From positions 1 to 13,771 of the forward strand of contig CAJMJM010000045.1 in assembly GCA_905213725.1 (NCBI GenBank): DNA of 13,771 nucleotides, written 5' to 3'. The notes under the pieces are model-generated. The model did no database searches. It saw only the letters and a list, made by a program, of their open reading frames with translations, and was not told where the DNA came from. This document shows positions 1 through 7,017 of the stretch, piece by piece. The DNA is from Collinsella aerofaciens (GTDB lineage Bacteria > Actinomycetota > Coriobacteriia > Coriobacteriales > Coriobacteriaceae). The translations under genes were made by a program, and so were the position numbers. The number at the start of each line of letters is the position of its first letter. Position 1 is the first letter of the stretch.

Positions 1-2
1 CT

Positions 3-2519
3 GCCAACCTGAGCCCCGACGGCCATGTGATTTATTCCGAGGGTACGGTCAAAATCGCGGGCGGTTACGTCACCGACGGCAACGGCGGCGGCTGGGGCGG
101 TGGCCTGTGCATAGCGGGCACGAATCCCAAGCTCGAAATGACAGGCGGTGTGGTTGCGGGAAACAAGGCGGCTGCTGGCGGCGGCGTCTTAGCTAACTTT
201 GGAGCCACCCTGAATCTTGCAGGCGGAATTATCTCTGGCACCGCTACGTATGGAAATCCCATCAACAATGGTGACGACACCGGCGACGGTGGCTACGGTG
301 GCGGTGTTTATACCAAGGGCGCAAACGTTACCATTAGCGGCTCTGCCTGTATAACAAACAACCGAGCTGACGATCGTATCACTGACAGTAATCTTTTCAA
401 CAATGGTCTGCTCGGTGGCGGCGGCATTGCATGCACACACGGTGGCAAGCTCAGCATAACGAGTGGTTTCGTTACGGCTAACTATTCCCGTGAGGCTGGC
501 GGCGGCGTCTACGCAGGTTTCTACAGTAAGAACAACGGCAAGAACATTAGCTTTGAAATGACTGGCGGCACGATTGCCGGCAACGAATCCGATAACGCCG
601 AGGGCGGCGGTCTACGTGTCGCAGGCGGCGAAGGTGGCGACAATGTTGGCACGAATGCAACAATTTGCGCTGGTGAGAACAGCAAGATTTACATTACGAA
701 TAACAAAACGATGACGGGTCAGAAACGTGGTGGCGACTGGGGCGGCGGCGGTGTCTTTATCCAGAAGGGCGGCAAGCTCAACATCGTAAAGACGCTGATC
801 ACTAATAATGAGGCCGGCGGCTGGGGTGGTGGCATCGGTGCCTGCCCTACGGGCGAGACGATTGTCTCGCATTCAAATGGTGCCGCAATCTACAACAATA
901 CGGACCATGGTCTTAGTGATCACATGTCTGCCGGAGGTAATGGCAAGAACGAGGACAGCGATTCTCACTACATTACCTCAACCTTCAAAGACGCCGGCCA
1001 CAAGGATTTTTTCCTCGTGCGCAAGAATGACAGCGATAAGACGGTCGCAGTCGTTCTCGGTAAGATGCTCGGCGGTGGCTCGGCTGGCTGGAAGGGCACC
1101 TGTGACGGCAATGAGATCACCATCGATCCTAATGGCGGTGCCGAGGCCAAGTATATGTTCGGTTTGGCAGCCAATCCGTCCGCCGGTGCCATACAAAATG
1201 CGCAAGCGCAGGCTACGACCATCATCAGCGGCAACTACTCGTACACCCATGGCGGTGGCATCATGACCAACGGCGACCTCACCGTCGGCGAAGTCAAAGA
1301 TCTGAGTGTTTATCCAAACATGAAGCTCTACGCTACTAAGGTGCTTAAAGATGCAGAGGGAAACTCACAAAGCCTTGAGGGACACAAGTACAAGTTTCAG
1401 CTGCTGCGCCAGGATGGTAACGGTGTCAAGCCGCCTTCTTGGAAAGAGGACGACACATTAGATATGGGCGATTGCACTGTTGCAGGTGAGGCAACTGTCG
1501 ATGAATCCAACGGCAATATCACCTTCGACTCTGGCAAGGACTATTCTTCTGGACAATACGTTTTCTATCTCGTTGAGGAACCCATCAGCGGCCAAAACGA
1601 ATTGGACACCAAATTCGATAAGACCATTTACAAGATCGTGGCAACAGTTGATAGCAATGCATACAAAACTGACCATCTCATGACGATTCCTATTAATTAT
1701 TACAAGGTAAAAGAAGTAACCGTCTATAAAAAGGCCGTGGAGGATAACGGCTTCGTACAACTTGGTTCCAGAGACTATTCCGTTGGGTACTCAGAGGACA
1801 AAACAACGGCTACGGTTGCTATCGGTAACAAGGATAACCCGACCGATAACCCGACCTTTACCAACAAAATTAAGCCCTATGACTCTCTTGGTTCCTGGAC
1901 TCCCAAGGCGACTAAGGTCGTTAAGGGTGGCGAGATGAAGGAGTTTACGCTTCAACTTGCGACCGATGGCAGTTTTCAGAACATTATTCGTGAGACCAAA
2001 ACTACTGGCGATAGCAAGGAGCAGACGCTTTCGTTCTTAGATGGCTCTGATAAGGGGATTGAGTACTCACTCTCTGATATCACGACGAATTCCGACGTCG
2101 CGGGCGACTCCACGGGCCGTGGCGCTTCCAAGACCTTCACGTACTTTGCGCGCGAGAAAACCGATGGTTCGCTGTTCTCGCGCTACAAGTACGACAAGTC
2201 GGTCTATCGATTTGATGTCACGATGACGGACCAAAAAGGCGGAAAAATCGAGCCCACGAAGGTGACCTACACCCAGATCAAGGACGTCGATGGCAAGGAT
2301 ATTGCCGAAAAGGACCAGGTCCCCGTCAACTTCGACAGTACCAAGCCCGAGGAGCACGGCCCCACCTTCACCAACACCTACTCCACCTCTTTGCCCCTTT
2401 CTGGTATGTCGGGCGTCACTCTGACGTACCTTGCCGGCGCGGCGGTGCTTTGCGCTGCTGCGGCCTGGATGCACATTCGTCGCAAGGCGAATGCGAAGGG
2501 AGGTGAGCGTCGTGAATAA
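3..2519 (+). CDS. LPXTG-anchored beta-helix adhesin with pilin isopeptide domains (5' truncated by window)
   Basis: The frame is open to the left edge with no stop, so the true start and signal peptide lie outside; the GTG at 27 is only the first internal start-like codon. Counting from it, residues 1 to about 410 are glycine-rich repeats of the type GG-x-I/V-x-GN followed by GGGV/GGGI, as in right-handed beta-helix (Pmp-like) adhesins. Residues ~428-560 and ~621-785 resemble streptococcal pilin isopeptide-linkage (FctA/Spy0128-like) domains, with F/Y-x-F-x-L openings and strands like YVFYLVEE and IYKIVATV. The C-terminus has the sorting signal LPLSG (789-793), a hydrophobic helix and a basic RRK tail. 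A sortase would therefore attach it to peptidoglycan or to the end of a pilus. The next gene starts inside its last codons. By position and size it is probably the pilus tip adhesin (inference). Its GC content looks lower than that of the following gene. Confidence 0.87.
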   Translation, partial: ANLSPDGHVIYSEGTVKIAGGYVTDGNGGGWGGGLCIAGTNPKLEMTGGVVAGNKAAAGGGVLANFGATLNLAGGIISGTATYGNPINNGDDTGDGGYGGGVYTKGANVTISGSACITNNRADDRITDSNLFNNGLLGGGGIACTHGGKLSITSGFVTANYSREAGGGVYAGFYSKNNGKNISFEMTGGTIAGNESDNAEGGGLRVAGGEGGDNVGTNATICAGENSKIYITNNKTMTGQKRGGDWGGGGVFIQKGGKLNIVKTLITNNEAGGWGGGIGACPTGETIVSHSNGAAIYNNTDHGLSDHMSAGGNGKNEDSDSHYITSTFKDAGHKDFFLVRKNDSDKTVAVVLGKMLGGGSAGWKGTCDGNEITIDPNGGAEAKYMFGLAANPSAGAIQNAQAQATTIISGNYSYTHGGGIMTNGDLTVGEVKDLSVYPNMKLYATKVLKDAEGNSQSLEGHKYKFQLLRQDGNGVKPPSWKEDDTLDMGDCTVAGEATVDESNGNITFDSGKDYSSGQYVFYLVEEPISGQNELDTKFDKTIYKIVATVDSNAYKTDHLMTIPINYYKVKEVTVYKKAVEDNGFVQLGSRDYSVGYSEDKTTATVAIGNKDNPTDNPTFTNKIKPYDSLGSWTPKATKVVKGGEMKEFTLQLATDGSFQNIIRETKTTGDSKEQTLSFLDGSDKGIEYSLSDITTNSDVAGDSTGRGASKTFTYFAREKTDGSLFSRYKYDKSVYRFDVTMTDQKGGKIEPTKVTYTQIKDVDGKDIAEKDQVPVNFDSTKPEEHGPTFTNTYSTSLPLSGMSGVTLTYLAGAAVLCAAAAWMHIRRKANAKGGERRE
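27..1270 (+). repeat. Degenerate glycine-rich beta-helix repeat region within the adhesin
   Basis: The encoded protein repeats a pattern of GG-T/V-I/V-A-GN, a variable loop, then GGGV or GGGI followed by a short hydrophobic strand. DNA copies are recognisable as recurring ggcggcggc blocks about every 80-150 bases. Such rungs build a parallel beta-helix stalk. The repeats are diverged at DNA level, so this is a protein-level repeat rather than a recent tandem expansion. Confidence 0.7.
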
Positions 2520-4179
2520 GAAAGTTTGCTCCTTCCCGATCTTGTTTGCGCTGCTTGCCCTCGTGATCGGCACCTGCGCGGTTGTGTTCCCCGCATCCGC
2601 GCAGGCCGCGCCGACCTCGACCGGTTCCATCACGGTGAGCGGCACCGTGGCGAGCAGCTACGACGCCTACCAGATCTTTGACGCCAACGTCATCGATGGC
2701 GACAACGACGCCAAGATTGCCACCGACCTCGCCTGGGCAAGCGACGCCGCGCGCGACGCCGCACTGCCTGTGTTGCACAGCGCCGGCATGCCCAAATTCC
2801 AGACCACCGCGCAGGAAGCTGCCGAGTGGCTCAACGCCGATTCCCACCTTACGAGCGCGCTGAGCGCACAGCTCGCTCGTTCCCTCCAGAGCTCTGGTGC
2901 CGCGTCCGTGGCCCTTAACGCGGGCAGGGCGGCCGAGCTGCCCTGTGGCTACTGGCTCATCGTCGCCGACGACGACGCTATCGCCCAGGGCGAGGCCGGC
3001 ACCGCGCCGATCATGGTCCTGGTCGGCGGCAGCGCCGTCACCGTCAAGCCCAAGGCCGCGACGCCCAAGGTGGCCAAGCACGTGCTGGAGGACGGCACCG
3101 CCTCCTGGCAGAAGGCCGCCGACGCCACGGTCGCCGACGACCTGTACTGGCGCCTCTCTGCCACGATCCCGGCGGGCCTTACGGCCTACGATACCTATAC
3201 GGTGCAGTTCGTCGACACCATGGGCGCGGGGCTCGACCCCTCCAAGGTGGCCGCGAGCATGCGCGTGTACGTGGTGGCGGGCGTGGATGGTGGCTTCGAC
3301 GCGGTCCAGACCGGCAAGGACGGCCACGCCGTCACCGAGCCCGCGAAGGGCTGGATCGACATCACTGCCCAGTGCGCCACCAAGGTAGCGGCGGACGGAA
3401 CCTTCACCGTGCGCACCGGCGACCTCATCGCCGCGCTCGGCGGGGCCGACGCCTTCACCGCGGGCGCCCGCGTGGTCGCCGTGTACAACGCGCCGCTCAA
3501 CAGCGCGTGCAACCACGGCATCGCGAAGGGCAACCCCAACGAGGTCTACCTGCGCTACCCGCGCTCTCCCTTTGCCGACCAGTCCGGCGACGCCGGCTTC
3601 ACCCGCACGCCGAGCGACGACGCGTGCGCCTACACCTGGGATCTCGCGCTCACCAAGCGCGGCAGCGACGGCGACAAACCGCTTGCCGGGGCGGTCCTGA
3701 GCATCGCCGACGACCGCGGTCGCACGCTGGCGGCCGACGGCATGTGGGATGCAGAGGGCAAGGCCACCGTTACCACGGGCGAGGACGGCCGCGTGACCGT
3801 CTCGGGCGTGGACTCGGGCAAGCTGGGGGTCCGCGAGCCCAGGGCGCCCAAGGGCTACACTGCCTTCGAGGGCGCGCGCTCCGTGACGGTCAAGGCCGAG
3901 GGCCTGGACGTCGACCAGGTTGCCGCCGCCAAGCCCAAGCTCACCATCACGGCCGAGTCGCCCCTGCGCGCCGACAGCGCGGACGGGTCGACGGGCAGCC
4001 TGGAGGCGTCGATCATTAATACGCCCGCCGGCACGCCCCCTAGCATTACCACCGGAGGCTTTATGCCCTTGACTGGCGATATGGCAATGTACGCCGTGGC
4101 CGCCGCAGCGGTCGCCGGAGCTGCACTGATCGTGGTCGCGCTCCTGATCAAGCGGGGAGGTGGCAGCCATAAAGAGTAG
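2512..4179 (+). CDS. SpaH/EbpB-type LPXTG fimbrial pilin (MPLTG signal)
   Basis: I chose the GTG at 2512 (555 aa) because GGGAGGTG lies just upstream and the product then starts with a clean signal peptide (MNKKVCSFP..., cleavage near ASAQA at 30-33). The start overlaps the adhesin stop by 8 nt, which suggests translational coupling. The N-terminal pilin domain has the SYDAYQIF motif (49-56) and the strand PIMVLVGGSAV. It ends in VKPK (178-181), a plausible pilin-motif lysine. The second domain covers ~183-375. The third is a SpaA/Cna-B-like domain, ~376-465, with E-box LGVREPRAPKGY (E442). The sorting signal MPLTG is at 518-522, followed by a membrane helix and KRGGG. The usual YSNNP strand motif reads YPRSP (349-353). 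It is a paralogue of the next gene and probably a shaft or basal subunit of the same pilus. It is more GC-rich than both neighbours. Confidence 0.9.
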   Translation: MNKKVCSFPILFALLALVIGTCAVVFPASAQAAPTSTGSITVSGTVASSYDAYQIFDANVIDGDNDAKIATDLAWASDAARDAALPVLHSAGMPKFQTTAQEAAEWLNADSHLTSALSAQLARSLQSSGAASVALNAGRAAELPCGYWLIVADDDAIAQGEAGTAPIMVLVGGSAVTVKPKAATPKVAKHVLEDGTASWQKAADATVADDLYWRLSATIPAGLTAYDTYTVQFVDTMGAGLDPSKVAASMRVYVVAGVDGGFDAVQTGKDGHAVTEPAKGWIDITAQCATKVAADGTFTVRTGDLIAALGGADAFTAGARVVAVYNAPLNSACNHGIAKGNPNEVYLRYPRSPFADQSGDAGFTRTPSDDACAYTWDLALTKRGSDGDKPLAGAVLSIADDRGRTLAADGMWDAEGKATVTTGEDGRVTVSGVDSGKLGVREPRAPKGYTAFEGARSVTVKAEGLDVDQVAAAKPKLTITAESPLRADSADGSTGSLEASIINTPAGTPPSITTGGFMPLTGDMAMYAVAAAAVAGAALIVVALLIKRGGGSHKE

Positions 4180-4185
4180 CTGGCA

Positions 4186-4204
4186 GCCCCACAGAGAGCG
4201 GGGC
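4186..4204 (+). other. GC hairpin in the intergenic gap between the two pilin genes
   Basis: GCCCC (4186-4190) can pair with GGGGC (4200-4204) across a 9-nt loop, just after the upstream stop codon. There is no T-run, so it is not a convincing terminator. It could be an RNA-processing or stability element that sets different pilin levels, but a 5-bp stem is weak evidence. I see no convincing promoter in the rest of the 108-nt gap. Confidence 0.3.
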
Positions 4205-4287
4205 GAGACGTAGCGAAGCAGATGCTAAGACACAGACAGATGATGACCGATCGAATGAGAACCAACCGGAAAACGGAGGAAAAGAAG

Positions 4288-5949
4288 ATGAGCATGAACA
4301 AGAACATCGCACGCCTGGCAGTAACCGCCGGCCTCACGGCGGCGCTGAGCTTCGGCGGCGTGATGGCCCCGGTGACCATGGCGTTTGCTGAGGAGGGTGC
4401 CGCCCCCAGCTATTCGCTCACGATTAACCAGGCCGCGGACAATTGCCCCACTTCGTTCAAGGCGTATCAGATTTTTACTGCTGACGTTATGGACGGAACG
4501 TCCGGTAAAGTTACGTCTAACGTTAAGTGGGCGAGTTCAGAGGCAGAGATTGCGGTCCTGGACGAGCTTGTTAATAATAGCGCCCCTGGAATTACCCAAA
4601 ACTCGACCGCTTCTGATGTTGCCGACTACCTTTCCACGATCACTAATACCACTGATACCACGAGTTTGCCGCAGGGCAGCATCCTTAACAAGATTGCCTT
4701 GGCTGTAGAGAAGCGTGTTACCGCTAAGGGCAATTCCTTTGCTGCCGGTCAAACTTTCACCACTGAGAGCGCCGGCTACTACCTGTTCATGACCGATACC
4801 GGCTCGCTCAATACGAATGAGAAGCAGACCGGTACCTCGCCGATCTTTGCGGTCGTGGGCGGCGACGCAGTGAGCGTTACCGAGAAGACGGGCATCCCGA
4901 CCGTGACGAAGCAGATCAAGGACGATGCTAAGGGCTTCGGGTGGCACGACAAGGCGGACTCCCAGATGGGTCAGACCGTTCAGTACATGCTGACCGGCAC
5001 GGTTGCAAACAATGTCGACACGTTCGGCACCTACTATTATGAGTTCTACGATGAGCTGTCTGCCGGTTTGACTGTTGATAAGTCCTCTGTCAAGGCCGCG
5101 ATTGATAAGACTCAGATCACGCCTACTTCTGTGACCGTGTCTAATCCCGATTCAAATGGCAAGACGTTCTTGAGCGTAAAGTTTGAAGATCTTAAGGCTG
5201 CCGCCAAGGCGGCCGATGTCTCTGTCGACGGGAACACAAGGGTCGTTGTTACGTACAGCGCCAAGCTCGACCCGAAGAAGTCCCAGCATGTTGTTGTCGG
5301 TGGCACGGGCAACTTCAACACCGTCAAGCTCATCTACTCCAACAACCCTGGCCACGATACCAAGGGTGAGTCTGTGTCCGACACCGTGCGCAACTACACC
5401 TATGCACTCAAGCTCGTCAAGAAGGACGCGACTGATGAGAGTAAGAAACTTGCCGGCGTAAGGTTCACCATCTGTGCCACTGGTCCCGACGATACTACAT
5501 CCAAGGGCATGTATGTCCAGGATGATGGCTCCCTCGATAAGAAGCCTTATGAGTTCACGACCACCGACTCCGGCGAGATTAACGTCAAGGGCCTCGATGC
5601 CGGCACCTACACCGTCAAGGAAACCCATACGCTCGCCGGCTGCAACGCCATCCACGATTTCACCTTCCCCATCAAAGCCACTGGCCTCGACAAAGCAGAG
5701 GGCGTGGGAGAAAACAAGCTCACGGTCACGACGAGCACCATGGGTTCCAATTTGGTCAAGGTTGACACGACCAACACGGACAACGGTACTGCTGCTTTGA
5801 TTGTCAAAAACAAGCAGGGCTCTGGTCTCCCGCTGACCGGTCTCAATGGCGTGACCTTCACTTGGATCGCTGGTGGCGCGGTGCTGTGCATCGGCGTGGC
5901 GCACCTCATCCGCAGCCGTAAGCAGGCCGAGGAGTCCGAGCAGGAGTAA
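4288..5949 (+). CDS. SpaH/EbpB-type LPXTG major fimbrial pilin (LPLTG signal)
   Basis: The ATG at 4288 (553 aa) has GGAGGA 7 nt upstream; a second ATG two codons later is less well spaced. The signal peptide ends near AFA|EE (34/35). The N-terminal pilin domain contains SFKAYQIF (56-63), AGYYLFMTD and PIFAVVGGDAVSV. The strand VSVTEK (196-201) takes the place of the pilin-motif YPK region. The middle domain ends with the typical VKLIYSNNP (346-354), whose asparagines are usually linked to intramolecular isopeptide chemistry. A C-terminal Cna-B/SpaA-like domain (~370-465) carries the E-box YTVKET (E445). LPLTG is at 514-518, followed by a hydrophobic helix and RSRK. All expected polymerisation features are present, so this is the best candidate for the shaft subunit. 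Its sortase is probably the one at 8950, about 3 kb downstream. Confidence 0.92.
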   Translation: MSMNKNIARLAVTAGLTAALSFGGVMAPVTMAFAEEGAAPSYSLTINQAADNCPTSFKAYQIFTADVMDGTSGKVTSNVKWASSEAEIAVLDELVNNSAPGITQNSTASDVADYLSTITNTTDTTSLPQGSILNKIALAVEKRVTAKGNSFAAGQTFTTESAGYYLFMTDTGSLNTNEKQTGTSPIFAVVGGDAVSVTEKTGIPTVTKQIKDDAKGFGWHDKADSQMGQTVQYMLTGTVANNVDTFGTYYYEFYDELSAGLTVDKSSVKAAIDKTQITPTSVTVSNPDSNGKTFLSVKFEDLKAAAKAADVSVDGNTRVVVTYSAKLDPKKSQHVVVGGTGNFNTVKLIYSNNPGHDTKGESVSDTVRNYTYALKLVKKDATDESKKLAGVRFTICATGPDDTTSKGMYVQDDGSLDKKPYEFTTTDSGEINVKGLDAGTYTVKETHTLAGCNAIHDFTFPIKATGLDKAEGVGENKLTVTTSTMGSNLVKVDTTNTDNGTAALIVKNKQGSGLPLTGLNGVTFTWIAGGAVLCIGVAHLIRSRKQAEESEQE

Positions 5950-6087
5950 CGCTCGCTCACCCATCCCTTTGGCAGGTGGGATGTGATGGCCATGAGACTT
6001 GCGGACACTCTTCTCGTCCATCCACGTTCTTGCTATGCCATTCTCTTCTCGGGGCAGCCTCCGCACTGGAGTTTGACCCGTTTTTTG
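5950..6087. other. Intergenic spacer after the pilin genes, no gene seen
   Basis: No supported ORF or RNA gene is seen here. CATCCC (5962-5967) can pair with GGGATG (5978-5983) over a 10-nt loop. This is a weak hairpin without a T-run that might mark the end of the pilin transcript. A run of six T sits at 6081-6086 between CCC and GGG. The stretch has no counterpart upstream of the second cassette copy. Confidence 0.45.
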
Positions 6088-6136
6088 GGATAACGCAGCC
6101 AGCCTCCATTGTCCGATGGAACAAGCGAATGAATAT

Positions 6137-6150
6137 CGAACAGATGTTTG
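6137..6150 (+). promoter_or_regulatory. LexA/SOS-box-like palindrome, cassette copy 1
   Basis: CGAACAGATGTTTG fits the Gram-positive DinR/LexA consensus CGAAC-N4-GTTY-C/G, with one half-site asymmetry (GTTTG rather than GTTCG). The same site occurs at the equivalent place in copy 2, in a part where flanking bases have diverged. It lies ~100 nt upstream of the peptide start codon. A weak promoter (TTGTCC at 6109, AATATC at 6132, 17-nt spacer) would end at the box, so LexA binding could block it. No binding data are available; this is a motif match only. Confidence 0.55.
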
Positions 6151-6253
6151 CAATTATTGCGTTTACCAGCTGTGGGTGCATACACTCGCAGTAAAATGGC
6201 ATTGCGACGCATCCCGTGCGCGGGCGGCCGACGACTCGATCGGAGGTCCCCAA

Positions 6254-6406
6254 ATGCTGAAATTCCTTAACGCGCTTGCCGCCCTCGCGGCGGTGGGCAC
6301 GTTCGTCATCGCGTTTCTTGACTCGTATGAGGTTCGGTTTAAGGTCCGTAGGCGCACGCGCGGTGCGGACGGTAGAAGGCATTTGCGCCGCAACAAGCGC
6401 AAATAA
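6254..6406 (+). CDS. Small membrane peptide with basic tail, copy 1 (50 aa)
   Basis: ATG at 6254 has GGAGGT at 6242-6247 with ideal spacing. The product is one hydrophobic helix (residues ~4-22: FLNALAALAAVGTFVIAFL), a short acidic turn (DSYE) and a strongly basic tail rich in R and K, ending NKRK. I do not recognise the family. A single N-terminal helix plus cationic tail, control by an SOS-box-like site and duplication are features of small type I toxins such as TisB, but there is no sequence match to one. It could also be a membrane-associated signalling or adaptor peptide. The same frame stays open upstream to 6116; the Shine-Dalgarno favours the short form. It differs from copy 2 by one silent base and one extra Asn codon. 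Confidence 0.7.
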   Translation: MLKFLNALAALAAVGTFVIAFLDSYEVRFKVRRRTRGADGRRHLRRNKRK

Positions 6407-6407
6407 G

Positions 6408-6435
6408 AATGCCCGGGGTTCGGAGCCCGGGCATT
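6408..6435 (+). terminator. 10-bp stem hairpin after peptide gene copy 1
   Basis: AATGCCCGGG (6408-6417) and CCCGGGCATT (6426-6435) form a perfect 10-bp stem with an 8-nt loop, starting two bases after the stop codon. The A-rich 5' and TTTAA 3' flanks suit a terminator that could act on both strands, although the U-tract is short. The stem is identical in copy 2 while the loop differs, so the structure appears to be kept. Confidence 0.7.
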
Positions 6436-6457
6436 TAACAACGTCGGAAACTGGTCG

Positions 6458-6537
6458 CCCGCGCTCCTAAGTACTTACGCGGGATGCGTCGTTTCCTATT
6501 GACATTGTATCCCGAATCGCCCCGCCGATCCGGGACA
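6458..6537. ncRNA. Conserved structured 3' block, copy 1 (two further hairpins)
   Basis: CCCGCG (6458-6463) pairs with CGCGGG (6478-6483). Then TCCCG (6510-6514) pairs with CGGGA (6531-6535), with an inner ATCG/CGAT stem around the loop CCCCGC. Both recur in copy 2, where the first loop has changed sequence but not length. A perfect TTGACA lies at 6499-6504 without a matching -10. The block could be part of the peptide mRNA, a separate small RNA, or a protein-binding element. The strand and the RNA status are inference. Confidence 0.35.
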
Positions 6538-6617
6538 TTTTGAAAACTCAAACACGTCGGGCAAACCCGGACAATGCGGCCAGGCTCCTCTGGACGAGGA
6601 ACCGTGTGGGTAACTAT

Positions 6618-6631
6618 CGAACAAATGTTTG
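6618..6631 (+). promoter_or_regulatory. LexA/SOS-box-like palindrome, cassette copy 2
   Basis: CGAACAAATGTTTG is the counterpart of the site at 6137 with one change in the central N4. The preceding TATC/CTATC and the box itself are kept, while the ~20 bases upstream match only at about half of positions. This argues for selection on the site. Confidence 0.55.
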
Positions 6632-6734
6632 TCAAAATCGCGTTTACCAGCTGTGGGTGCATACGCTCGCTGTAAAATGGCCTTGCGACGCATCCCGTGC
6701 GCGGGCGGCCGACGACTCGATCGGAGGTCACCAT

Positions 6735-6884
6735 ATGCTGAAATTCCTTAACGCGCTCGCCGCCCTCGCGGCGGTGGGCACGTTCGTCATCGCGTTTCTT
6801 GACTCGTATGAGGTTCGGTTTAAGGTCCGTAGGCGCACGCGCGGTGCGGACGGTAGAAGGCATTTGCGCCGCAAGCGCAAATAA
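6735..6884 (+). CDS. Small membrane peptide with basic tail, copy 2 (49 aa)
   Basis: ATG at 6735 has GGAGGT at 6723-6728. The protein is identical to the product at 6254 except for loss of one Asn in the tail (LRRKRK instead of LRRNKRK). Only one synonymous base differs across the gene, so the copies were duplicated or homogenised recently. The hydrophobic helix and cationic tail are intact, so both copies appear functional. Function unknown; an SOS-induced membrane-active peptide is the leading hypothesis. Confidence 0.7.
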   Translation: MLKFLNALAALAAVGTFVIAFLDSYEVRFKVRRRTRGADGRRHLRRKRK

Positions 6885-6885
6885 G

Positions 6886-6913
6886 AATGCCCGGGGGTCG
6901 GATCCCGGGCATT
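6886..6913 (+). terminator. 10-bp stem hairpin after peptide gene copy 2
   Basis: The same stem AATGCCCGGG/CCCGGGCATT as in copy 1 is retained, with a changed 8-nt loop (GGTCGGAT instead of GTTCGGAG), followed by TTTAACAAA. It starts just after the stop codon and probably ends the peptide transcript. Confidence 0.7.
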
Positions 6914-6937
6914 TAACAAAACCAGAAAACTAGGCCG

Positions 6938-7017
6938 CCCGCGCTCTCGTACATTTACGCGGGGTGCGTCGTTTTCTATTGATATTGTATCCCGAATCGC
7001 CCCGCCGATCCGGGATA
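6938..7017. ncRNA. Conserved structured 3' block, copy 2
   Basis: CCCGCG (6938-6943) pairs with CGCGGG (6958-6963). TATCCCG (6988-6994) pairs with CGGGATA (7011-7017) around an inner ATCG/CGAT stem. The third hairpin is stronger here than in copy 1, with a perfect 7-bp base. Its role and strand are not established. Confidence 0.35.

Larger units (their letters stand above)
6088..6552 (+). repeat. Tandem cassette, copy 1 (SOS-box-like site, small membrane peptide, 3' hairpins)
   Basis: This unit recurs 481 bp downstream, with the offset falling to 478-480 after small indels. Order within the unit: a weakly conserved lead-in, a LexA-box-like palindrome, a ~100-nt highly conserved leader, the peptide gene, a 10-bp stem hairpin, a CCCGCG hairpin, a third hairpin, and the end motif TGAAAACTCAAA. 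Peptide gene and leader are nearly identical between copies while the outer parts have diverged visibly. No transposase gene or terminal inverted repeat is visible. Confidence 0.9.

Noticed and set aside
27..1270. CRISPR-like or tandem DNA array in the ggcggcggc-rich region
   Set aside because: The spacing is irregular and the repeats are glycine codons inside one long reading frame, so they are protein beta-helix repeats.
2416..4170. 584-codon open frame on the minus strand opposite the GC-rich pilin gene
   Set aside because: It mirrors the third-position G/C bias of the sense gene. The sense product has a signal peptide, pilin domains and a sorting signal, whereas the antisense product is low-complexity with no recognisable domain.
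6116..6253. Upstream extension of the peptide genes in the same frame (open from 6116 in copy 1 and 6540 in copy 2)
   Set aside because: The extension runs through the SOS-like box, lacks a ribosome binding site and differs in residues between copies, while the internal ATG has a strong Shine-Dalgarno. I keep the short form, but a longer product cannot be fully excluded.
6499..6504. Perfect TTGACA as a promoter for a small RNA in the cassette 3' block
   Set aside because: No -10-like hexamer lies 16-19 bases downstream, and copy 2 has TTGATA with the same lack. It is not listed as a promoter.
5957..6863. Homologous ~141-codon minus-strand frames in both cassette copies (5957-6382 and 6435-6863)
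   Set aside because: Differences between the copies upstream of the sense start change amino acids in this frame (M/R, C/S, C/R), while the sense peptide has only a silent change and one codon indel. The plus strand also has GGAGGT at ideal spacing.
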